Assembly: GCA_015232555.1 (NCBI GenBank)
Contig: JADFZJ010000001.1
Span: forward strand, 1 to 64,000
DNA: 64,000 nt
Direction of reading: 5' to 3'
DNA from: Desulfamplus sp.
GTDB taxonomy: Bacteria > Desulfobacterota > Desulfobacteria > Desulfobacterales > Desulfobacteraceae
Both the position numbers and the translations under genes were made by a program. Position 1 is the first letter of the stretch. Each line of letters starts with the position of its first letter. A model generated the notes under the pieces. The model saw only the letters and a program-made list of their open reading frames with translations, made no database searches and was not told the origin of the DNA. This document shows, piece by piece, positions 21,352 through 30,463 of this stretch.

Positions 21352-21576
21352 TTATTTATGCTGTAAAAACTCTTCAACTGTAAGATCAATATCTTTAATG
21401 ATTTGTTTTAGTAAAATTGGTGATAAATCTCGTCCTGCATGAAATGGTACTGTTGTGCATCTACCGTCAATATGTCGAAATTGTTTATGAGAGCCTTTTT
21501 GACGGACTTCATAAAATCCAAGCAGTTCAAGTATTGCAATAACCTCTTTTGGCTTAAGAACTGGTAATATACCCAT
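21352..21576 (-). CDS. hicA: Type II toxin HicA (YcfA-like)
   Basis: LKPKEVIAILELLGFYEVRQKGSHKQFRHIDGRCTTVPFHAGRDLSPILLKQIIKDIDLTVEEFL; conserved GSHxQF and HAGRDL. Confidence 0.9.
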   Translation of the reverse strand: MGILPVLKPKEVIAILELLGFYEVRQKGSHKQFRHIDGRCTTVPFHAGRDLSPILLKQIIKDIDLTVEEFLQHK

Positions 21577-21578
21577 AA

Positions 21579-21788
21579 TTATGCAACCATAACATTTTGA
21601 GTTCCAATAAATTCAGAATTAATTTGTGGTTCACCATCTTCAAGAAGCATTTCAAGCACTTCTTGCATATTTTTATTTAATTCATCTAAAGTTTCACCTT
21701 GTGAATGTGCACCACTCAATCCAGGAACAAATCCAACATAAAGACCTGTTTCACGGCACTTTTCAATTATTGCAGTATATGTTCTCAT
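21579..21788 (-). CDS. hicB: Type II antitoxin HicB (short form)
   Basis: YTAIIEKCRETGLYVGFVPGLSGAHSQGETLDELNKNMQEVLEMLLE; directly upstream of hicA. Confidence 0.9.
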   Translation of the reverse strand: MRTYTAIIEKCRETGLYVGFVPGLSGAHSQGETLDELNKNMQEVLEMLLEDGEPQINSEFIGTQNVMVA

Positions 21789-21799
21789 TAATATCCTCG

Positions 21800-23143
21800 C
21801 TATACTCTATTTAAAAATGTTTCAAGCTGCTCAACGGGATTCTCTGCTGTAATGAAATACTGCTCTTTTGTCCTCATGTTTCTCAAAACCAAAGCATTAT
21901 CTTCAATCTCTTTGTCACCTGCAATTAGAACAAAATCAGCGTTTAATTTATCAGCTCTTTTCATAAGGCTTTTAAGGCTTCTTCCGCTGTAATCTGTTTC
22001 AGTTCTGATGCCTGCAATATTTAAGGCTGATGTCCACATATATGCAAGGCGGGTTGCTTTTTCTCCTAAAGGAATAATAAAAATATCAGGAGTTTTAATA
22101 GATACAAGTTTTAAAAACTCAGCAGCATACAGATTTTTATCTTGAAACTCTTTTGCATCTGAAGCGTTATGTGCTCTCATTTTAGCATCATTTAGCATCT
22201 GGGCAACAATCTCTGCAAGTCTGTCAAAACCTATTGCAAAACCGATTCCATAGGTTTCAGGTCCACCAAGCTCTTTTATCAAAGCATCGTATCTGCCGCC
22301 TCCTGCAACAGCACTTTGAGCACCTAACGCGGTTGTGAGAATCTCAAATGTAGTTCTTGAGTAGTAATCCAACCCTCTTACCAATGTTTTATCTACAATA
22401 AAATCAACATGCTGCTCATTCAAAACACTTTTAACAGTCTCAAAGTGATCTTTACATTTTTCACACAGATGATTAAGAGTCGATGGTGCGTCAGCCATAG
22501 CTGCACGACATTCTGGCACTTTACAGTCAAGTGTTCTTAATGGATTTTTATCCATACGCCTTAGGCAGTTCTCGCAAAGATGCTCTTTTTTTCCATTAAG
22601 AAAATTTAGAAGCTCTTTTTGAAAAGTAGGACGGCACTCTTTGCAGCCAAGTGAGTTAATATGAGCCTCAAGTTCGGATAATCCAAGACGTTTAAACAGC
22701 TCGTTTAAAATCAAGATAAGCTGTGCATCAATATACGGAGACTCTATGCCGAACACCTCAGAATTTATCTGGTAAAACTGGCGGTATCTTCCCTTTTGCG
22801 GTCTCTCTCTTCTAAACATAGGTCCTATTGTATAGAGTTTTTGCACAGCGTCAGACGCCCCCATGCTGTGCTGAATATACGCTCTTACAACTGAGGCTGT
22901 AGCTTCTGGTCTTAAGGTGAGTTTATCGCCTTTTCTATCATCAAAGGTGTACATCTCTTTTTCTACAATATCGGTTGCCTCTCCTATGCTTCGTGCAAAA
23001 AGCTCGGTCTTCTCAATTACAGGAATGCGAATCTCTTTAAATCCAAAATCTTCAAACAGCTTTGAAGCAGTCTTTTCAATTGCCTGCCAAAGAGCAGTAT
23101 CTTCTGGTAATATATCTCTAAAACCTCGTATGGTCTGTATCAT
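21800..23143 (-). CDS. hisS: Histidyl-tRNA synthetase
   Basis: IRGFRDILPEDTALWQ, LRPEATASVVRAYIQH, LVRGLDYYSRTTFE, AGGGRYDALIKELGG. Confidence 0.97.
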   Translation of the reverse strand: MIQTIRGFRDILPEDTALWQAIEKTASKLFEDFGFKEIRIPVIEKTELFARSIGEATDIVEKEMYTFDDRKGDKLTLRPEATASVVRAYIQHSMGASDAVQKLYTIGPMFRRERPQKGRYRQFYQINSEVFGIESPYIDAQLILILNELFKRLGLSELEAHINSLGCKECRPTFQKELLNFLNGKKEHLCENCLRRMDKNPLRTLDCKVPECRAAMADAPSTLNHLCEKCKDHFETVKSVLNEQHVDFIVDKTLVRGLDYYSRTTFEILTTALGAQSAVAGGGRYDALIKELGGPETYGIGFAIGFDRLAEIVAQMLNDAKMRAHNASDAKEFQDKNLYAAEFLKLVSIKTPDIFIIPLGEKATRLAYMWTSALNIAGIRTETDYSGRSLKSLMKRADKLNADFVLIAGDKEIEDNALVLRNMRTKEQYFITAENPVEQLETFLNRV

Positions 23144-23455
23144 TTTTCCTCACTATTTTTAAAATAAAATCTGCCTTTTCAATCTTTTGCATAGCAATTT
23201 GTGCTTAATAAAAGCAATAAAAATAACTCTCTTTTATACTCGGTTATGTGATTTGGAGTCAATCAATAAATCTTTGGGTCAGATAGGCTGTATTTTTAAC
23301 AAATTAGATTATCAGCATACGCTTATAATTGCTTATAATTGAGTTGAACATGTATTTAATAGATGGTAGAAACTAAAAAGATTAAGTAAATACTTACTTA
23401 TTTAGCCAGGTCGGCTGATACTTAATTAAAAATATAAAGTATAAAGGAGAATGCC

Positions 23456-24247
23456 ATGCAAAACAGAGTAACAGTAACTTCGCTTTATAAGATGAAGAAA
23501 GAAGGAAAAAAAATCACAGAATTAACAGCTTATGACTATCCATTTGCAAGCATGGTTGATGCAGCAGGGATTGATATAATTCTTGTGGGAGACTCTCTTG
23601 GTATGGCTGTTCAAGGCAGAGAGAACACTCTTGCTGTAACAATGGACGAGATGCTCTATCACACTTCAATGGTATCAAGAGCATGTTCATACTCAATGGT
23701 AATTGGAGATATGCCGTTTATGTCATATCAGTCATCTATTGAAAAAGCTGTAGATAATGCCGGCAGATTTCTAAAAGAGGCTGGAGCTTCTGCTGTAAAA
23801 CTTGAAGGCGGTGCTGCTGTTTGTGAGGTCATAAGTGCTATGACAAAGGCATCGATTCCAGTTCAGGCTCATATCGGCTTGACCCCTCAGTCAGTTCATC
23901 AGATGGGAGGATTTAAAGTTCAGCGTGATGAAGATAGACTAATGGCAGACGCACTAAAAGTTCAGGAAGCTGGAGCATTTTCAGTTGTGCTTGAAGGTAT
24001 TCCCTCGGCTATTGCAGCTAAAATCACCAAAGCACTTGATATTCCAACAATCGGAATAGGTGCAGGAGCTGAATGTGACGGACAGGTTCTTGTTATTCAC
24101 GACATGCTTGGAATCACCAACAGAACAGTTCCCAAGTTTGTAAAGAAATTTGCTGATATCAATCTTGTGGCACAACAGGGGCTCAAGCAGTATATTGATG
24201 AGGTGAGAGCTGGAATATTTCCCTCAAAAGATTATGAGTATAAATAA
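23456..24247 (+). CDS. panB: 3-methyl-2-oxobutanoate hydroxymethyltransferase
   Basis: [58 protein letters not shown]. Confidence 0.97.
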   Translation: MQNRVTVTSLYKMKKEGKKITELTAYDYPFASMVDAAGIDIILVGDSLGMAVQGRENTLAVTMDEMLYHTSMVSRACSYSMVIGDMPFMSYQSSIEKAVDNAGRFLKEAGASAVKLEGGAAVCEVISAMTKASIPVQAHIGLTPQSVHQMGGFKVQRDEDRLMADALKVQEAGAFSVVLEGIPSAIAAKITKALDIPTIGIGAGAECDGQVLVIHDMLGITNRTVPKFVKKFADINLVAQQGLKQYIDEVRAGIFPSKDYEYK

Positions 24248-24752
24248 GTCATGTTACGCAGTAATATCAGTAAACTTAAATTTTAAAAGTTCTTTAGTCA
24301 TGTTTACTGACACATAATGCTCTATCCATATTGATTATGATGTATTAAAACCCTATACAGATGAAAACGAAATCATGTGCTGGCATTGGGATCATAGTAA
24401 AAATTGTTCTGTCAAAGGTATCAATTTTATGACAGGACTCTATTACAGCAATAATGTTTCGCTGCCAGTTACATTTCAATTGATAAGCAAAACAGAAACC
24501 GTAATAGATAAAAAAACAGGAAAACCCAAACGTAAAAGCAAGATGACAAAAAATGAATATTACATACAGTAGTAACCCAGACAAATCATTTTTTTGCATC
24601 CTTGTATGCATTTGTTAAACTCGAAGTGCTGGCAATGAACACTTCTTTGAATCATTTTGCTCTTAAATCTAAAATTTACCTCTCTGCTTTAAAAAAAGCC
24701 TTTGTAGAACTTCAAAAATTGAGGGCTATTTCTATTGCTGCGTAACATGACT
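24247..24752 (+). mobile_element. Internally deleted IS (MITE-like) with ~20-bp terminal inverted repeats and transposase remnants
   Basis: AGTCATGTTACGCAG(T/C)AATA at 24247-24266 and inverted at 24733-24752. Between them: IDYDVLKPYTDENEIMCWHWDHSKNCSVKGINFMTGLYYSNNVSLPV (DDE transposase N-part) and FVKLEVLAMNTSLNHFALKSKIYLSALKKAFVELQKLRAISIAA* (C-terminus). Confidence 0.85.
24333..24743 (+). pseudogene. Degenerate DDE transposase (IS4/IS701-like) with internal deletion
   Basis: Recognisable N-terminal catalytic-region and C-terminal segments separated by a premature stop near 24570 and loss of the middle. Confidence 0.8.
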
Positions 24753-24765
24753 AAATTAGTAATAT

Positions 24766-24780
24766 GCACCTTCCAGGTGC
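24766..24780. repeat. Small hairpin GCACCT-TCC-AGGTGC
   Basis: Perfect 6-bp stem. Confidence 0.6.
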
Positions 24781-24791
24781 AATAAATCAAG

Positions 24792-24813
24792 CCACCGCCT
24801 CTGGTGGCGGTGG
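24792..24813. repeat. GC-rich hairpin CCACCGCC-TCTGGT-GGCGGTGG (REP or IS200/IS605-end-like)
   Basis: Perfect 8-bp GC-rich stem in AT-rich surroundings. Confidence 0.65.
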
Positions 24814-24931
24814 TAGTTGACTTATACATGGTAATGGATATATACAGTCGGAAAATAGTGAGTTATCAGGTTTATGAATATTAATCAGGAGAGCTTTTAA
24901 GCAGCACAAAACCACAACTCCTTAGATTTTT

Positions 24932-26140
24932 TTAGAAACCCTCTTTATCTAAATCTTGCATCGCTTTTTTCATCTGACGTAATGCCTGCCTTAAACGCTC
25001 TTCGTTTTCTACAAGTGCAAGTCTAAGATACCCTTCCCCTTCCTCGCTGAAACCGATTCCCGGGGCGACTGCAACATTGGCTCGGTTCATCATCTCAACA
25101 GCAAACTGCATAGAACCCATTTTGCTGTATGGTTCAGGAATTTTCACCCACGTAAACATGCCAGCACCAGGCGGAGTAACTGGCCATCCTATCCGCTCAA
25201 GACCATTACAAAGCGTATCTCTTCTTGCCTGATAGAGTCCGACCTGCTCTTGTATTGTATGATCGCAATCTCTGAGGGCAATGATACCTGCAATCTGTAT
25301 GGCTGCAAATATGCCATAATCAAAATAGCCTTTTATTTTGCTTAAACCAGCAATAATTTGGGAATTCCCAACACAGTATCCTATTCTCCAGCCAGCCATG
25401 TTATAAGATTTTGAGAATGAACCGAACTCAACCCCGATATCTTTGGCACCGGGAGTTTCTAAGAAACTTGGGGCTTTATATCCGTCAAATGTTATTTTAG
25501 AGTATGCGAAATCGTGAATTACCATAAATTTAAACCGTTTTGCTAAAGCAACTATCTCCTTGAAAAGCCCGCTATCACACAGCGTTCCTGTGGGGTTGTG
25601 AGGATAGTTGATCATTAAAACTTTTGGACCGGGATGAAAAGATTCGCATATATTTACAATTCGATTTAGAAATGACTCTGGAGGCGAAATTGGGACTCTA
25701 ACCACTGTTGCACCAGCAATTACGGCTGCATAGATATGGATTGGAAACGCAGGAGCTGGCACTAAAACCGAATCCCCAGGACCTAACAGAGCAAGACAGA
25801 GATGGGAAATTCCCTCTTTTGAGCCGATAGTGAAAAGTGTTTCGCTCTCCGCATCAAGATCAATGTCATAATGCCTCTTATAGTAGAGTGATATCTCTTT
25901 TTTTAGATTCTTCATACCCGTAGAGACAGGATATCGGTGGGTTTTAGGGTCTTTTGCAACCTCAATGAGCTTTTCGATAACATTCTCAGGTGTGGGATCA
26001 ACAGGATTGCCCATGCCAAGATCAATGACATCATCACCATTGCGTCTTTTTTCCATTTTCATCTTGTTTATCATACCGAACAGGTAGGGCGGCAGTTGAT
26101 CCATTCTGCTTGCAAAGCGGATGATATTCTCCTGACTCAT
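24932..26140 (-). CDS. Class I/II aminotransferase (AlaC-like alanine transaminase)
   Basis: DLGMGNPVDPTPENVIEKL, NYPHNPTGTL, EFGSFSKSYNMAGWRIGYCVGN PLP-lysine motif. Confidence 0.88.
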   Translation of the reverse strand: MSQENIIRFASRMDQLPPYLFGMINKMKMEKRRNGDDVIDLGMGNPVDPTPENVIEKLIEVAKDPKTHRYPVSTGMKNLKKEISLYYKRHYDIDLDAESETLFTIGSKEGISHLCLALLGPGDSVLVPAPAFPIHIYAAVIAGATVVRVPISPPESFLNRIVNICESFHPGPKVLMINYPHNPTGTLCDSGLFKEIVALAKRFKFMVIHDFAYSKITFDGYKAPSFLETPGAKDIGVEFGSFSKSYNMAGWRIGYCVGNSQIIAGLSKIKGYFDYGIFAAIQIAGIIALRDCDHTIQEQVGLYQARRDTLCNGLERIGWPVTPPGAGMFTWVKIPEPYSKMGSMQFAVEMMNRANVAVAPGIGFSEEGEGYLRLALVENEERLRQALRQMKKAMQDLDKEGF

Positions 26141-26366
26141 AACTTCTCCTTAATTGATTGATTTCTCATTAAAAATAGACAGCGTATTGTTATATTATTT
26201 AAGACATATATCATTATTATAAAAGATTCATTTCAATTTCGCTATAGCAAATTTGCATTGTAAATCGTTGAATCATGTTATATTTTTATTGCAGATACAT
26301 TCTGACAAAGATATTAATGTAAGAGTCACCAATAATAAAAATAGAGACAATTTAAAGGAAATTGAT

Positions 26367-26855
26367 ATGACAGAATTTACTCATCTTGACGTAAACGGTA
26401 ATGTAAGAATGGTGGATGTTAATGATAAGGATGTTACCAAACGTATTGCCATAGCTTCTGGATTAATCCAGATGAAGCCCGACACTTTAGATAAGATAAC
26501 TACAGCCAAAGTTAAAAAGGGAAATGTGCTTGAAGCTGCAAGAATTGCGGGCATCATGGCAGCCAAGCGGACATCAGATTTAATTCCCATGTGTCACCCT
26601 TTGAATATTACACATGTGAGCGTTGATTTTTTTCCTGAACATGAAACAAACAGCATCAAGATTGAAGCTCAAGCCTCTGTTTCAGGTAAAACTGGTGTAG
26701 AGATGGAGGCTTTGACCGCTGTTTCTGTGGCAGCTCTTACAATTTACGATATGTGCAAATCTTATGATAAGAGGATGGTTATTTCTGATATCCATCTTAA
26801 AAGTAAGTGCGGCGGCAAAAGCGGAAATTTTCTGGCAGAAAGATATATAAAATGA
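26367..26855 (+). CDS. moaC: Cyclic pyranopterin monophosphate synthase MoaC
   Basis: FTHLDVNGNVRMVDVNDKDVTKRIAIASG, RTSDLIPMCHPLNITHV, TGVEMEALTAVSVAALTIYDMCK. ORF opens at 26253; the ATG at 26367 fits the family. Confidence 0.95.
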   Translation: MTEFTHLDVNGNVRMVDVNDKDVTKRIAIASGLIQMKPDTLDKITTAKVKKGNVLEAARIAGIMAAKRTSDLIPMCHPLNITHVSVDFFPEHETNSIKIEAQASVSGKTGVEMEALTAVSVAALTIYDMCKSYDKRMVISDIHLKSKCGGKSGNFLAERYIK

Positions 26856-28330
26856 AACCAAAATCAACATTAAAATCAAAAAATTATTTTGTATTATTTA
26901 TAGTAACTGCTGCTATCTGCTCTTGTCTGTATGGATGCAGCAGGGCTGTAATTGAGCCTCAACCGTCTGGTGAAAGCAGTAAAAAAATAATTGAACAGCA
27001 AGATAAACAGAAGATTATAAAACCTGACATTCAAACTTATGAATATAAAAATAGGCTGCAAACAGATGGAAAATCTACATTTAAAAAGCCTATAGACTAC
27101 TTTGGAGGTAAAACTCCATCCTATCCTCTTCATAAATTGACTTCTGAATCTTATTACCCTGATTTTGCAAGAGATATCCATGGTAAAGCTGGATTGAAGC
27201 GTGCCCTTAAACAGAGCATTATCTACTATAATAGAGTACCCAAGAAGACAAAATTCTACTTTGGTGATGATCAATATGATGCAGCTTTTATGCGTCTTTC
27301 TGCAAATAAATTTCTTGAGTTTCTTAATAGCTCTCCTTCAAATAAAGCTATACGTAATTTTATCTACAAGAATTACAACGTATATACAACTGTAAGAAGA
27401 GATGATTCAAAGGTCGCTTCTATAAAACCAATATCAAAAACAAAACAGCTTTCAAACTCTTACTCTCAATCAATGAATGAGTTGCAATCCAAAGAGATTG
27501 ATCTTTCGGTTCTGTTTACAGGTTATTATGAACCATCATTGAAGGGAAGTCTTGTAAAGGGCGGGGAATATATCTACCCTATTTACTCAAAACCTGATGA
27601 TTTAATAGAAGTTCCACGTGGTGGTTTCAGTGGAATCTATAAGGGTACACCTGCGTCAGGAGCAAGACGTAATGAAAAAAATGAGTTGGTACCTTACTAT
27701 ACAAGAGCAGAAATTGATGCGATGCCAAATTTTGAAAAACATGCAAAACCAATTGCATGGGTCAATAGCCGTATTGACCGCTTTTTTTTAGAAATTCAAG
27801 GTTCAGGCAGAATAGATCTTAAAGAGGGCGGAACAATAAAGGTTCAGTATAATTCAAAAAATGGTCGTCCATACAGATCAATAGGAAAATATTTGGTTGA
27901 TAAAGGGGTGATGGCTAAAGAGGATGTAACAATGCAGTCTCTCCGCAAATGGCTTGATGACAATCCTTCAAGAGTTGATGAGGTGTTGAATCACAACTTA
28001 AGTTTTGTATTTTTCAGAAAAGGAGAGGGTGGACCAGTAGGGTGTCTTGGTGTAGAAGTCACTCGCATGAGGTCTATTGCAACTGATACTGCACTATTTC
28101 CTAAAGGGGCATTATGTTTTATGGATACAACAATACCCACATGGGACAGTCGTGAAGGCAATGTCAAGTGGCAGAACTATGCGGCATTTGTTCTTAATCA
28201 AGATACAGGCGGAGCAATTAAAGGCTCTGGAAGAGCAGACTATTTTTATGGACACGGTAAATATGCAGAGCTTGCAGCGGGTTACATGAAACAGATGGGG
28301 AGGTTATATTTTTTGGTTTTGAAAAAATAG
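26852..28330 (+). CDS. mltA: Membrane-bound lytic murein transglycosylase A (lipoprotein)
   Basis: LFTGYYEPSLKGS, AWVNSRIDRFFLEIQGSGRIDL, QDTGGAIKGSGRADYFYGHG; lipobox-like LYGC. ATGA overlap with moaC. Confidence 0.92.
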   Translation: MKPKSTLKSKNYFVLFIVTAAICSCLYGCSRAVIEPQPSGESSKKIIEQQDKQKIIKPDIQTYEYKNRLQTDGKSTFKKPIDYFGGKTPSYPLHKLTSESYYPDFARDIHGKAGLKRALKQSIIYYNRVPKKTKFYFGDDQYDAAFMRLSANKFLEFLNSSPSNKAIRNFIYKNYNVYTTVRRDDSKVASIKPISKTKQLSNSYSQSMNELQSKEIDLSVLFTGYYEPSLKGSLVKGGEYIYPIYSKPDDLIEVPRGGFSGIYKGTPASGARRNEKNELVPYYTRAEIDAMPNFEKHAKPIAWVNSRIDRFFLEIQGSGRIDLKEGGTIKVQYNSKNGRPYRSIGKYLVDKGVMAKEDVTMQSLRKWLDDNPSRVDEVLNHNLSFVFFRKGEGGPVGCLGVEVTRMRSIATDTALFPKGALCFMDTTIPTWDSREGNVKWQNYAAFVLNQDTGGAIKGSGRADYFYGHGKYAELAAGYMKQMGRLYFLVLKK

Positions 28331-28461
28331 TGAATTAACAAACAATTAGTATCAATGTATTGACTCTAATATAACGACCTTTTTTTATCCTCAACAGTGA
28401 GGGCTACTTTAATTAACAAAATTAACACAAACACCGACATGAGCAAGGAGAAGATAAGACA

Positions 28462-29589
28462 ATGGATAAAATTAACAGACTTATGGATGAGATTATAAAA
28501 GAGGCATCTTCCCTCCCTTTTATCACTCTTAAAACAGCCACTGCTCACCATGTTCATACACCAGATATGGTGATATACGTTAATAGTGCTCTTACTACCA
28601 CACCTGATATATATAGGATTATAGGAAACAATCCTCTAAGCATGATGTACGATAATCACAAGCATCACGCAGCATTTATGAGTACAGTGTTCAATACCAG
28701 CAATTATGAACTGCTCGTAAGAACGGTTTCATGGGTTTATAGGGCATATCATACCCACGGATTTCAATTTGACTATTTTCTTCTTGAACTAAACGCATGG
28801 ATACGAGCCAACAATGAATATTTAGATAAAAAAGATGCTGATGCGATTAACGTAATCTACGAATGGCTCATAAGCAGACATAATGATATGATCTCAATAG
28901 CCTTATCAGGCATAGAATATGCTCTTCCTGTAAGTGAAAATTGGCTTGAGCTTAAAAATAATTTTCAATCAGCTCTTTTGGATGGAGACCATCGCAAGGC
29001 ACTTGAACTTGCGATGGAATCGACCAAAACTGATTCAGAACTTGAAAATTTTTATCTGCATATCATACAGCCATCAATGTATGAGATCGGTATGATGTGG
29101 GAAAAAGCCGAGATTTCAGTTGCCCAGGAGCATCTTGCATCGGCTATCGTGGGAAGAATCATGGCAAGTGTGAGCAGTGGGAAAGATAATGATATTATTA
29201 ATAAAAGTTGTGGAAGGGCTATTGTAACCGCATCACCTAATGAATTTCATGAGATAGGTGCATGGATGATTGCTGATACTCTTGAACATGATGGTTGGGA
29301 TGTTAGATATCTTGGAGCAAACATGCCAAAAGAGGACCTTATCCTGTTTATCAAATCCTTTATCCCTGATTTGCTTGCTATATCGGTCACCATGCCTTTT
29401 AATCTTAGCTACTCTAAAGAGGTAATTGCACAGCTCAGGAGTGATAATGAACTTAAGAATATAAAGGTTATGATTGGAGGCAGGGTTTTTAATGAGACTC
29501 CACGATTGTGGGAGTCAACAGGTGCTGATGGATTTGCTCCAAACCTTGAAGAAGCCAAATCTTTAGCAAGAAGATGGGCAACAATATGA
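28462..29589 (+). CDS. B12-binding sensor-type protein (MerR-less CarH-like module)
   Basis: MWEKAEISVAQEHLAS (W-x9-EH), SPNEFHEIGAWMIADTLEHDGWDVRYLGANMP (ExHxxG), IGGRVFNETP Cbl-binding fold; novel N-terminal ~170 aa. Confidence 0.82.
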   Translation: MDKINRLMDEIIKEASSLPFITLKTATAHHVHTPDMVIYVNSALTTTPDIYRIIGNNPLSMMYDNHKHHAAFMSTVFNTSNYELLVRTVSWVYRAYHTHGFQFDYFLLELNAWIRANNEYLDKKDADAINVIYEWLISRHNDMISIALSGIEYALPVSENWLELKNNFQSALLDGDHRKALELAMESTKTDSELENFYLHIIQPSMYEIGMMWEKAEISVAQEHLASAIVGRIMASVSSGKDNDIINKSCGRAIVTASPNEFHEIGAWMIADTLEHDGWDVRYLGANMPKEDLILFIKSFIPDLLAISVTMPFNLSYSKEVIAQLRSDNELKNIKVMIGGRVFNETPRLWESTGADGFAPNLEEAKSLARRWATI

Positions 29590-30347
29590 AAAATGCAACT
29601 TTGAAGAGCAGCGATCTGATTGAGTATTATGGTGCAGCACTGGAAAAATATCTTGAAAATACAGATATCCTTGTAGTTGTGATTTTAGATGAAAATCTTG
29701 CCGTTCAAAATTATAATAAACCATTCAGAAAGCTGATATATGATCGTTCTTCGTTCAAGAGAGTCAAGATTGACGATATCCAGGGGCAAACTATCTTGAA
29801 CTTTCTTATGCCTGAAAGTCAGACGATTTTTAATTTTCAGAAAGATTGTTTTATAAAAAGCAAACTTAATTTTTCTGTATCTGGTTCTCCAGCAATAAGT
29901 ATTTCGTGTTATATTTTCAGGATTAATAACATTACTTTGATTATAGGAGAGCAGATAACTCTAACCGACATCAATTTTATGGATAAGATGAGTCAGTTAA
30001 ACAATGAGATGGCAAATATGGTCAGAGAGATTCAGCACAAAAATCGTGAGATTCAACAGAATAATCTTGCAATTGAGCAGAAAAATAGTGCTCTTGCACA
30101 GAAAAATCTTGAAATTCAGCAGAAGAACCTTGAACTGGAACAAAAAAATGTTGATCTTGAGAAAGCATGGTCAGAGATAAAAACATTGACCGGAATTATT
30201 CCGATCTGTATGCACTGTAAAAAGATTCGCGATGATCAGGGTTACTGGAACCAGGTGGAGACTTATATTAGCCAACACTCAGATGCTCAGTTCAGCCACG
30301 GTATATGTCCTAAATGTATCAAAAAATATTACTCAGAATACATGTGA
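29586..30347 (+). CDS. PAS-like/coiled-coil signalling protein with C-terminal CxxC...CPxC motif
   Basis: VVVILDENLAVQNYNKPFRKLI; heptad repeats; IIPICMHCKKIRDDQGYWNQVETYISQHSDAQFSHGICPKCIKKYY tail as seen in deltaproteobacterial sensors. ATGA overlap with the preceding gene. Confidence 0.75.
   Translation: MKNATLKSSDLIEYYGAALEKYLENTDILVVVILDENLAVQNYNKPFRKLIYDRSSFKRVKIDDIQGQTILNFLMPESQTIFNFQKDCFIKSKLNFSVSGSPAISISCYIFRINNITLIIGEQITLTDINFMDKMSQLNNEMANMVREIQHKNREIQQNNLAIEQKNSALAQKNLEIQQKNLELEQKNVDLEKAWSEIKTLTGIIPICMHCKKIRDDQGYWNQVETYISQHSDAQFSHGICPKCIKKYYSEYM
30027..30173 (+). repeat. Degenerate 21-bp tandem repeat encoding ~7 coiled-coil heptads
   Basis: EIQHKNR EIQQNNL AIEQKNS ALAQKNL EIQQKNL ELEQKNV DLEKAWS. 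Confidence 0.85.
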
Positions 30348-30353
30348 TATAAC

Positions 30354-30455
30354 CTAACATCTGCCAACTGGAGCAAGGTAGATTGTAAATTCCTCCTCCC
30401 CATCAACTCCAAGAAGCTCATCACAGCATACATCACCAACCAATAACAAGGAATC
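30354..30455 (-). pseudogene. C-terminal remnant of a SagB/nitroreductase-like protein
   Basis: Reverse-strand translation LDSLLLVGDVCCDELLGVDGEEEFTIYLAPVGRC* resembles nitroreductase/SagB C-termini; the rest of the gene is absent. Confidence 0.5.
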
Positions 30456-30463
30456 TAATCATC

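Noticed and set aside
23321-23340. GCTTATAATT direct repeat upstream of panB
   Set aside because: Only two short AT-rich copies; could be promoter-related or chance, insufficient to call.
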